Assembly (NCBI GenBank): GCA_900129675.1
Contig: FSRD01000003.1
Coordinates: 186,001-250,000, forward strand
DNA length: 64,000 nucleotides
From: Bradyrhizobium erythrophlei
GTDB lineage: Bacteria > Pseudomonadota > Alphaproteobacteria > Rhizobiales > Xanthobacteraceae
Reading direction: 5' to 3'
Shown here one piece after another: positions 9,812 through 16,512 of this stretch; position 1 is the first letter of the stretch; each line of letters starts with the position of its first letter. The notes beneath the pieces were generated by a model, which saw nothing but the letters and a program-made list of their open reading frames with translations, was not told the DNA's origin and searched no databases. The position numbers were made by a program, and so were the translations under genes.

Positions 9812-10837
9812 ATGCGAGAGGTCTGTAGCCTAATCTGGTTGGCGTTGGTCGGAGCGTTCCGGTCGCGGGCCTCGCTTGAGGCTGAAAACACGATTCTGCG
9901 TCATCAGCTTAACGTGTTGCGGCGGCAATCGCCGAAACGGCCGACGTTCGGGATGCGGGACCGTCTGATATTCGCCGGCCTGTATCGTTTGGCTCCGAAG
10001 GTGCTGGGCGCCTTGGCGATCGTGAAGCCGGAGACCGTGATTAAATGGCACCGCGCCGGCTTCAGATCGTACTGGCGGTGGAAGTCGCGGCGTCGCGGTG
10101 GCCGACCAACTGTAGCGCCTGAGATACGCAAGCTTATCCGCGAGATCAGCATTGCCAATCCGCTGTGGGGAGCGCCGCGGATCCATGGAGAACTCCTCAA
10201 GCTCGGCATCGATATCGGACAGACCAGCGTGGCCAAGTACATGGCCAGGCGAAGAGACCCGCCATCCCAAGGCTGGAGGACGTTCCTTCGCAATCATGCC
10301 GACGGCATCGCCGCGATGGATATGTTCGTCGTACCGACAATCTCATTTCGTCTGCTCTACGGCTTGTTGATTGTGGGGCATGGTCGACGGCAGATTTTAT
10401 GGTTTGGCGTCACAGCGCATCCGACCGCAGAATGGATCGCAAATCAGATCACGGAAGCATGCGGCTGGGAACAAGCTCCCCGGTATCTCATTCGTGACCG
10501 GGACGGGGCCTATGGTGAGGTCTTCATCCGAAGGCTTCGATCAATGGGCATTCACGATCGACCGACGTCGCCGCGCTCTCCTTGGGAAAATGGATATGCT
10601 GAAAGGCTGATCGGTTCGATCCGCAGGGAATGCCTTGACCACGTTGTTGTGTTCAGCGAGCGCCATCTCCGTCACCTACTGCTATCGTACATGAAATATT
10701 ACAATGGGGCCCGCACGCATCTATCCCTGGAGAAGGATGCACCGGTCTCGCGCGCCGTCGATCGCGCCGGGCACATTCTTTGTCGCCCAATCCTGGGCGG
10801 GCTGCATCACCAATATGGTGCGTCAGGAAAAGCCTGA
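9812..10837 (+). CDS. IS transposase (rve/DDE integrase fold), 3' end split by group II intron
   Basis: A transposase with DDE residues in order: D in A-A-M-D-M-F, D in I-R-D-R-D-G, and E in S-P-W-E-N-G-Y-A-E-R-L-I-G-S-I-R-R-E. The intron begins at 10818, so the codons after H-Q-Y are intron sequence and the printed end (G-A-S-G-K-A) is not native. Joining 9812-10817 to 15122-15132 restores 339 codons ending Y-A-R-I-stop, exactly the ending of the second copy at 34275-34511. A working protein would need intron splicing. The 46732-47144 fragment matches its N-terminus. Confidence 0.85.
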   Translation: MREVCSLIWLALVGAFRSRASLEAENTILRHQLNVLRRQSPKRPTFGMRDRLIFAGLYRLAPKVLGALAIVKPETVIKWHRAGFRSYWRWKSRRRGGRPTVAPEIRKLIREISIANPLWGAPRIHGELLKLGIDIGQTSVAKYMARRRDPPSQGWRTFLRNHADGIAAMDMFVVPTISFRLLYGLLIVGHGRRQILWFGVTAHPTAEWIANQITEACGWEQAPRYLIRDRDGAYGEVFIRRLRSMGIHDRPTSPRSPWENGYAERLIGSIRRECLDHVVVFSERHLRHLLLSYMKYYNGARTHLSLEKDAPVSRAVDRAGHILCRPILGGLHHQYGASGKA

Positions 10838-11335
10838 TGCTTCCAGCGGGCGAAATTCCCGCCTCGGAAAGGGGAACGAGCCGCCCCACCGAGAATCGAG
10901 CCTTGGGCTCATGGAGGTAACGACATGAGTTAAGCGTAGGCACGAGCGACGAGCGGGCCGTAACGCAAGTGAAGCGATTGAGCCTCGTGATGATAGTAAC
11001 CCGCAGGCCGACAGCGTCATATTGGCTGGAAGGCAATAGTAGGTCACCGCAAGAGGCGATGGTGACCGGAGACTGCGGCGGGGTCGGAGAGCACGGCACG
11101 TTCAGAAACGGAAGCATTGAGGAACCTGAGAGATCCACGGTGGTCTCGGCTCGTAGCGGAAACGAGCAGAGTATGCTGGACGAATGGAGCATTCCTGAGA
11201 AAGGCAAGCGCTGCAGTGGAAGTCGGATTCGCTGGTAGTACTCAGAACGCAGGAAAGCTGCGCACACGGGGAAGCGGCGAAGCAGATGAAGGCTGACTTT
11301 CGGGAAACATCACCCGCACTCACAGAGGCAGGAAC

Positions 11336-12022
11336 ATGATGTCAACGCAACTGAGTCAGATAGCGAAGAAGGCCAAACTGGATCGCACGGTGCGATTCAC
11401 CTCGTTGGCGCACTTGCTGACGCCGGAATTCCTCACGGAAACGTGGGGCATGATGAACCGGCGCGCGGCCAGCGGCATCGACGGGGAGAGCACCGAGCAG
11501 TTTGAGAGCGAGTTGAAGCAGCGGGTCGAAGAAATTTGCGCACAGCTTCGAGCCGGCGCCTATCGCGCACCACCGGTCCGGCGGGTTGAAATACCCAAAG
11601 GGCCAGGCAAAACCGGAACGCGCCCATTGGGGATCCCCACGGTCGCGGATGGGCTGCTGCAGCGGGCGGTAGCGCGCATTATCGAGGCCGTGTTTGAAGC
11701 GGATTTCCTCGACTGCAGTTACGGCTTTCGACCGGGGCGCAACCCTCACCACGCTCTGCAGGCGCTGCGCCTGCAAATCGTGTCCAAGAAGGTGAACCAC
11801 GTATTCGAGGCCGACATCCGCAGCTACTTCACCCGCATCAGTCATCAGTGGTTACGCAAGATGGTGGCCCACCGGATCGCCGACCCGGCAATTCTTAAGC
11901 TCATTGAAAAATGGCTTAAGGCCGGGGCGATGGTCGATGGGGCACTCATCTCGACCGAGGAGGGTACGCCACAAGGCGGCCCACTGACTCCCCTTACGCA
12001 AAAGGTAACTTGCGTCGCCTAG
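11336..12022 (+). pseudogene. ltrA: Group II intron reverse transcriptase/maturase, N-terminal half
   Basis: This is the N-terminal half (about 216 residues) of an intron-encoded reverse transcriptase. It shows P-K-G-P-G-K-T-G-T-R-P-L-G-I-P (RT1-2), Y-G-F-R-P-G-R-N-P-H, V-F-E-A-D-I-R-S-Y-F (RT3, first catalytic Asp) and E-E-G-T-P-Q-G-G-P (RT4). The protein breaks right after this Q-G-G-P at 11984, where the inverted repeat of the inserted element begins; the last 12 residues to the stop at 12020-12022 are element sequence. The rest of the enzyme continues at 14290. Joining the two halves across the insert keeps the frame and gives Q-G-G-P-(L/I)-S-P-V-L-S-N, the family consensus. Confidence 0.88.
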
Positions 12023-13642
12023 CGGTTGGTCACCTTTGGAGCGCGAGGTCGGCCCACTGCCGTCAGTTGATCCGGTTGGAGCTGGAATCGAGTGTCTGAT
12101 GACAATCGTGTCATCGTCCACCAAGATCTCCTTGACTAGGAGACGCACAATGCGCTGACGCTCCGCGACCTCCAGCGTTTTTGCCGTTTCGCGTAGTCGT
12201 GCAAGGAAGCTTGTCATGGTTTCTGCTAGTCGCAGATATCCAGCGCGGTCGGCAAGTTGGCTCTCAAGCGCATTTAGCTCGGCGCTGATTGCCTGATCTC
12301 GTTTGCGAAGCTCGGGCATGCGACGGCGGAGATCGTCTAACGACATCAGTTCTTCCTGATACGCGGTCATCAAACGTTCCATGCTCTTTCGTACGCGTGC
12401 CAACTCCCGCTGCAAGTGCTCTTCACGGCGTTTGACGGGGCTGGCAGTGCGTGCCGCAGCCAATCGCCGTTCCAGTTCTTCTTGAATGAGGCGTGGACTC
12501 TCCAGCAGTTTGAGGATCTCACGCCATACCACTTCGTCAAGAAGATCTTGTCGTATCGGCTTACTATCACACACCGGCCCGCCAAGGCGGCGCCATGCGT
12601 CGGAGCCAAGACAACGATAGTAGTGGATCATACGCGCACTTGTCCGCGTCGAAGTGCGATAAAGACCGTAGCTGCATTTGCGGCACGACACCAAGCCTTG
12701 CACGACGCTGGGTGTGATCGTGCGACGAGGCGCGTGGTCTTTGTTCGCCTTAAGCCGCTCCGAAGCCAGTGCAAAGGTCTCCTCGGTGACAATTGGTGGT
12801 ACCGGAATCTCGATCCAGTCCTCTCGTGGCCGCTCGTGGTGGGCGCTGTCACGTGAGGCAAATCCGCCCCGCAGACGGATTGGCCGCGTGATGCGTTGTC
12901 GCTTCGCCGTCTTCGTTTTGTTGAAGCATGCCGTTCCCTTGTACGCAGGATTGCGCAGCATCGCCCAAACCACCGAACGCTCCCAACGAGAGATACGCTT
13001 GCGCGTAGGAATGCCTTGTTCGTTCAACAGACGCGTGATGGCGCCGATGCTCAAACCCGCGACGGTGTAGTATTCATAGACCTTGCGCACCACGGTCGCC
13101 TCAGCGTCAATGATGGCGTAAGACGCGGGCGCGTGCTCAGTCTTGCGGATATAGCGGTAGCCATACGGAGCGCCGCAAAGAACGTTGACAACTCCCTGCA
13201 GTGCACGGTGCCTTTTGCCCCGGCGTGACCGCTCCAGAATTTGCGCCCGTTCATACTCGGCGATCATGCCTTGGAACTGCAACAACAGCTGATCTTCCGC
13301 TGTAGCTGTCTGGGGCGCTTTGATGAACACCGTCTGGACGTTATGTCGTGCAAATTCTTCAATTAGAAGCACCTGATATGCATACTTTCGACTCAGTCGA
13401 TCTGGTGAATAAACGAGGACTGCATCGATCTGCCCCTCCAACGCCAAATCGCGAACCCTTTCCAGGCCGGGGCGAACGAGCGTAGCTCCGCTGTAACCCT
13501 CGTCTTCGATCACCCATTCATCGGGCACGCTGAAGCCCTGCTGTAGGGCGAAGCCGCGCAGAGCTTCCGTTTGGCTCGCAATGGTATGTTCTTCCTTCTG
13601 TTTGTCCGACGAGACCCTGGCGTAGATCACTGCAGGCTTCAC
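11852..13642 (-). CDS. Large serine recombinase of the nested element
   Basis: A 596-aa serine recombinase. The N-terminal resolvase/invertase domain (about 1-150) starts Y-A-R-V-S-S with catalytic Ser11 and has the P-D-R-L-S-R motif. A recombinase domain (about 165-270) follows, then a zinc-ribbon with C-x-x-C (C-R-K-C near 320) and two later cysteines. A long charged coiled coil runs from about 385 to 470. It should catalyse integration and excision of the 2.3-kb element. Its stop codon lies outside the element: about the last 44 residues, starting Q-W-A-A-L-W-R, are read from the antisense strand of the interrupted reverse transcriptase, so the native C-terminus ends near residue 552. Confidence 0.9.
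   Translation of the reverse strand: MKPAVIYARVSSDKQKEEHTIASQTEALRGFALQQGFSVPDEWVIEDEGYSGATLVRPGLERVRDLALEGQIDAVLVYSPDRLSRKYAYQVLLIEEFARHNVQTVFIKAPQTATAEDQLLLQFQGMIAEYERAQILERSRRGKRHRALQGVVNVLCGAPYGYRYIRKTEHAPASYAIIDAEATVVRKVYEYYTVAGLSIGAITRLLNEQGIPTRKRISRWERSVVWAMLRNPAYKGTACFNKTKTAKRQRITRPIRLRGGFASRDSAHHERPREDWIEIPVPPIVTEETFALASERLKANKDHAPRRTITPSVVQGLVSCRKCSYGLYRTSTRTSARMIHYYRCLGSDAWRRLGGPVCDSKPIRQDLLDEVVWREILKLLESPRLIQEELERRLAAARTASPVKRREEHLQRELARVRKSMERLMTAYQEELMSLDDLRRRMPELRKRDQAISAELNALESQLADRAGYLRLAETMTSFLARLRETAKTLEVAERQRIVRLLVKEILVDDDTIVIRHSIPAPTGSTDGSGPTSRSKGDQPLGDASYLLRKGSQWAALWRTLLGRDECPIDHRPGLKPFFNELKNCRVGDPVGHHLA
11985..12011 (+). repeat. Left terminal inverted repeat of the serine-recombinase element
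   Basis: Twenty-seven bases starting TGACTCCCCTTACGC. They pair with 14263-14289 in inverted orientation with 26 of 27 matches (T versus C at repeat position 22). Confidence 0.9.
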
Positions 13643-13793
13643 GGCCGTCTCCTCTCTTCTCGGAGTCCTGCCCTACGGGACGAACGCAGTTCGCAACCAG
13701 CAGCCCGTAGGCTTGTTGTAACTTGATGGGGAGCAGGCGATCGAAAGCAAATTCCAAACAAACGGCAGGACGCTCTGCAGAGCGCTTAGCCAT
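13518..13793 (-). CDS. Possible small protein ahead of the recombinase
   Basis: A 91-aa frame whose first 35-40 residues (C-L-E-F-A-F-D-R-L-L-P-I-K-L-Q-Q-A-Y) look like real protein and lie in the gap between the 112-aa gene and the recombinase. The remainder overlaps the recombinase start in another frame and is Arg/Gly-rich. I have a vague sense that such ORFs precede recombinases of this type, but cannot confirm it. It could be a short coupled regulator or a false frame. Confidence 0.35.
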   Translation of the reverse strand: MAKRSAERPAVCLEFAFDRLLPIKLQQAYGLLVANCVRPVGQDSEKRGDGREACSDLRQGLVGQTEGRTYHCEPNGSSARLRPTAGLQRAR

Positions 13794-14124
13794 GTCTTCC
13801 GCGCCGACGTGTTGCGGTCAAACGCTTCTCGATCGCCTCGGTGACAATCACGCTCAGCGGCAACCCGCTGCGCCTGGAATACGCACGCAATTGCGCGAGC
13901 ACGTCGCGGGGAATTTTGAACGTCGCCGGCACTGACGGTTCTCCAACCGGCATCGCACGTCTGAGCGCACGCGCGCGTTGCAGATACCGATACGCTTGCC
14001 GCAGCGAGATGCCGCGTTCCTGCGCCAACATGGTCACCGCTTCTGCCACGCTGCTTCCCCGCGACAACAGGCCATGCGCCGCGTTCAAGTTCAGGGCTTT
14101 CTGCGTCTTCGTTGAACGTGCCAT
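13786..14124 (-). CDS. Small DNA-binding protein, ribbon-helix-helix type
   Basis: A 112-aa basic protein encoded first in the nested element, transcribed towards the recombinase gene. Residues about 68-103 (F-K-I-P-R-D-V-L-A-Q-L-R-A-Y-S-R-R-S-G) have the strand-helix-turn-helix pattern of CopG/Arc-type proteins. The first half has an HTH-like stretch with G-I-S-L-R-Q-A-Y-R-Y-L. It could repress the recombinase or direct it to the terminal repeats; this is inference from position. Start at ATG 14124. Confidence 0.6.
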   Translation of the reverse strand: MARSTKTQKALNLNAAHGLLSRGSSVAEAVTMLAQERGISLRQAYRYLQRARALRRAMPVGEPSVPATFKIPRDVLAQLRAYSRRSGLPLSVIVTEAIEKRLTATRRRGRHG

Positions 14125-14262
14125 CTGACATAAACGTATTTATTTTTGACATAACCATGGTTAACAACTCGTTTACGTGCGCCGCACGCATATTACCTTT
14201 TAAGACGCAGGTCGAGCACAGCCAGCCCTCTGCGCCAGCCACAAATCACCCGATCGAAGGTG

Positions 14263-14289
14263 AAGTTGCCTTTTGCGTAAGGGGAGTCA
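14263..14289 (-). repeat. Right terminal inverted repeat of the serine-recombinase element
   Basis: Reverse complement of 11985-12011 apart from one base. Reverse-transcriptase coding sequence resumes immediately after it, with TCGCCTGTGCTG from 14292 giving S-P-V-L. Confidence 0.9.
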
Positions 14290-14939
14290 TATCGCCTGTG
14301 CTGAGTAACATCTACCTGCACTTCACGCTCGACCTGTGGTTTGAAAAGAGATTCAAAGCACAGTGTCAGGGCGAGGCATACTTGGTGCGTTTCGCGGATG
14401 ATTTTGTGGGAAGCTTCCAGTTCTGGGGAGACGCGCAGAACTTCCAGCGCCAATTGCGGGAACGTTTTGCGCAGTTCAATCTGGAACTGGCCGAGGAGAA
14501 AACTCGGCTGTTGCTCTTTGGGCGTTTTGCCGCCATCGAACGGCGCAAGCACGGACAGAGGCCAGAGACGTTTGAGTTTCTGGGCTTCAAGCACGTCTGT
14601 GGGGAGGATCGAGCAGGGCGGTTCGCCCTGATCCGGATCCCCTGCACCAAGAGTTGCAGAAAGTTCCTCGCTCGCGCCCGCGAGTGGTTGCTTGGACACA
14701 GACATTGGAAGAGACGCCAACAACAGCAGCACCTCACGGTGATGCTGCGCGGCTTCTACCAGTACTTCGCCTTGCACCACTGCGACCGCAAGCTCAGCTG
14801 GATCCGCCACGAAGTCCAGCGACACTGGGTGCACGCCCTGCAACGCCGCGGTCAACGACAGCGGATCAGCTGGGTGTATCTGAGCGATCGACCGGGGTTC
14901 GAGCTGCCGTCAGCTCGTACATTGCATCCAGCGGTATGA
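14290..14939 (+). pseudogene. ltrA: Group II intron reverse transcriptase/maturase, C-terminal half
   Basis: About 215 residues resume at S-P-V-L-S-N-I-Y-L-H (RT4-5) and contain the catalytic F-A-D-D of RT5 (V-R-F-A-D-D-F-V), the thumb/X maturase domain with F-E-F-L-G-F-K-H, and the terminal R-H-E-V-Q-R-H-W. No H-N-H endonuclease domain is seen. The frame is continuous with the half at 11336-11984. The full protein would be about 432 aa, so the only visible lesion is the insertion. The upstream open frame from 14112 is element sequence. Confidence 0.88.
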
Positions 14940-14968
14940 AACGGAGGTCTTCGCAAAAGTCATCTGGG

Positions 14969-15001
14969 GAGCCCAGTGCAGGAAATCTGCACGCTGGGTT
15001 C
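14969..15001 (+). ncRNA. Group II intron domain V
   Basis: A 33-nt hairpin begins GAGCCCAGTGC and ends GCACGCTGGGTTC around an AGGAAATCT centre. It has the catalytic AGC-type triad near the 5' base and the two-part stem typical of domain V. It lies 29 nt after the reverse transcriptase stop, the normal position. Downstream, GAGACGAG near 15012 can pair with CTCGTCTC near 15106, forming a large closing stem before the 3' splice site. Confidence 0.85.
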
Positions 15002-15112
15002 TGCTTGGGGAGACGAGTTCAAGAAGCCACGCTCGCTCGGTGAGGGCACTGGCGCGAAAGCGTCAGATTAACAGCGAGGCTCCGCAAAGGGCTACCGCTT
15101 CAAGGCTCGTCT

Positions 15113-16090
15113 CTACCATCCCCCGGATTTAACGACAGGCACAGGATTAGAGGCTACCCATGCGCTGAGGTCGTGGGAACGATAGTGCCCGTTGTTGAAC
15201 CCGGCCAGCAAGCGCAAGATGCCGCTACCGGTGTTGCGGATGTAGTGTCCGGCGCCCATCGGCACGTAACCGATGTCACCTGTCTCGAATTGTTCGGTCA
15301 CTGCGTGACCCATCCCCAAATAAACACCCATCTCAGCCGCACCCTCAAGATAGTATTGCCACTCGTCGGCGTGGGGATGCCAGTGAAGTTCACGCATGGC
15401 GCCCGGCTCGATCTCCAGCACGGAGAGGGACAATGTGGCCGAGATCGGAAACTCGTCCGCGGTAACCCTCCACTGCGCGCCGCCGCCCGGCACGCGCTGC
15501 GGCTGCTGGGCGCCTAATGGATAGCGGTGCGTCGTTAAAAGTGCAGGCTTCGCCCGGGGCGTAGCCCGTGCGAAGGAGTCATGGGGAACGGCCCCCTCTG
15601 CAAAGTAAGTCTCTCCCTTCGGAAGCTTGGCCGTCCACTCCATACCGAGGCCGAGGTTCTGTGAGACGACGGCAGGCGACGTATGGGCCAACCAATCCGA
15701 AATACTAAGTGTATGATCCTCAGAGAAGGCGCCGTTGTCGAACATCAGAATGAAATGGCACTCGCCTGGCCCGGTCCCCTGGATGGAATGACCCCAGCCG
15801 CTAGGGAAATACCAAACATCGCCCGGCCCGAACGTATCGGTCGCCGCTCCGTCGGGGCTCAATACAGTGGTGTGGCAACTGCCAGACACGACGTAACCCA
15901 ACTCGGCAGCAGTCGTGTGCCAATGGAGCTCGCGCAGGCAACCGGGTTGCAAGCGCATAGAGGCGCCGCCGATGCCCTGGCTAACAGGGAACTGCCGGAC
16001 AGAGGCGCCCCGTACGAGACCGCCACAGGTAGTGTGCGGCGGTTGCTGTTCCAAGCGGTAGCGAAACGATGGCAGAGTCGGATCGCTCAT
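15113..16090 (-). CDS. oxdC: Oxalate decarboxylase-like bicupin, C-terminus truncated by IS
   Basis: A 325-aa bicupin expected to convert oxalate to formate and CO2. Both cupins carry the Mn ligand set: R-E-L-H-W-H-x-x-A-A-E-L with a distal G-W-G-H, and R-E-L-H-W-H-P-H-A-D-E-W with a distal G-A-G-H. No signal peptide is seen. The gene runs into the IS right end at 15143, so about the last 10 residues (P-V-P-V-V-K-S-G-G-W) come from IS and intron DNA. The native tail, usually a further 15-25 residues after the S-x-W-x-A-x-x-P helix, is missing. Both metal sites are intact, so activity is possible. The interrupted membrane gene lies 60 bp upstream on the same strand. Confidence 0.88.
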   Translation of the reverse strand: MSDPTLPSFRYRLEQQPPHTTCGGLVRGASVRQFPVSQGIGGASMRLQPGCLRELHWHTTAAELGYVVSGSCHTTVLSPDGAATDTFGPGDVWYFPSGWGHSIQGTGPGECHFILMFDNGAFSEDHTLSISDWLAHTSPAVVSQNLGLGMEWTAKLPKGETYFAEGAVPHDSFARATPRAKPALLTTHRYPLGAQQPQRVPGGGAQWRVTADEFPISATLSLSVLEIEPGAMRELHWHPHADEWQYYLEGAAEMGVYLGMGHAVTEQFETGDIGYVPMGAGHYIRNTGSGILRLLAGFNNGHYRSHDLSAWVASNPVPVVKSGGW

Positions 16091-16512
16091 ATCTGATCTC
16101 CTGGCCGCAACATTGGCACTCGCTGGACTTCGCGGTTCCCAGAGCTGCAGCTATGGCGTACGGGCGGTCGAGTGAAATCCAGGGCGGTCGGATCGACTGA
16201 GAAGCAGCCAGGCGCCAATGCCGAGCGTCGGGTCGAGAACCGCAAACGCGAGCAGAAAATGAGGAAAAACTCCCGCGATGGCCAAGGGTACGAGCACCAG
16301 GGGAACGAGCACCATTCTGTCCAATACGCTAGCGGCGACGATCCGTCTGCCGCCGGAGAGGCCACCGAATAAATAAAGCCAGCCAATGACCATCACGGTC
16401 ATACCCATTACGCGGATGAGTGCTGCCTCGTTTCCAACGAACGCCGCATCCCTGAAGATGGTCTGCACCATTCCGGGCCAAATAAGTACCAAGGTTCCCG
16501 CCCCCAAATAAA

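Larger units (their letters stand above)
11985..14289. mobile_element. 2.3-kb element with 27-bp terminal inverted repeats and a large serine recombinase
   Basis: The element interrupts the RT4/RT5 boundary of the intron reverse transcriptase. Its ends are inverted repeats beginning TGACTCCCCTTACGC on both sides, 27 bp long with one mismatch. It carries a 596-aa serine recombinase, a 112-aa ribbon-helix-helix-like protein and perhaps a third small ORF, all on the minus strand. The empty site reads through in frame with no evident target duplication. The end assignment could shift by a base: a join 11984/14290 or 11983/14289 both keep the frame. I know of no named family with this combination of long terminal repeats and a large serine recombinase. 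Confidence 0.8.
10818..15121 (+). mobile_element. Group II intron inserted in the IS transposase gene
   Basis: The 5' end is GTGCG, the canonical group II intron start, directly after exon sequence CACCAATATG. The 3' exon CCCGGATTTAA starts at 15122. Removing the interval restores the transposase reading frame seen in the uninterrupted copy. A domain V hairpin lies at 14969-15001 and the intron encodes a reverse transcriptase/maturase. Without the inserted 2.3-kb element the intron would be about 2.0 kb, a usual size. The distance from domain V to the 3' end is about 120 nt, longer than the usual 40-50. The exact 3' boundary is uncertain by a base because of a run of C. Confidence 0.88.
9749..15143 (+). 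mobile_element. Insertion sequence carrying a nested group II intron and a serine-recombinase element
   Basis: The left end reads TGTGCCTGTCG at 9749-9759 and the right end is its exact reverse complement, CGACAGGCACA, at 15133-15143. Without the intron (10818-15121) the IS is about 1,091 bp and carries one IS3/IS481-like (rve-type) transposase. The right end is confirmed by a second copy at 34275-34511, which ends with the same terminal repeat. The repeat may be one base longer on each side. I see no clear target duplication. The insertion removed the end of the oxalate decarboxylase gene on the right. Confidence 0.85.

Noticed and set aside
14193..14855. 220-aa minus-strand frame opposite the reverse transcriptase half
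   Set aside because: Shadow of the reverse transcriptase coding strand.
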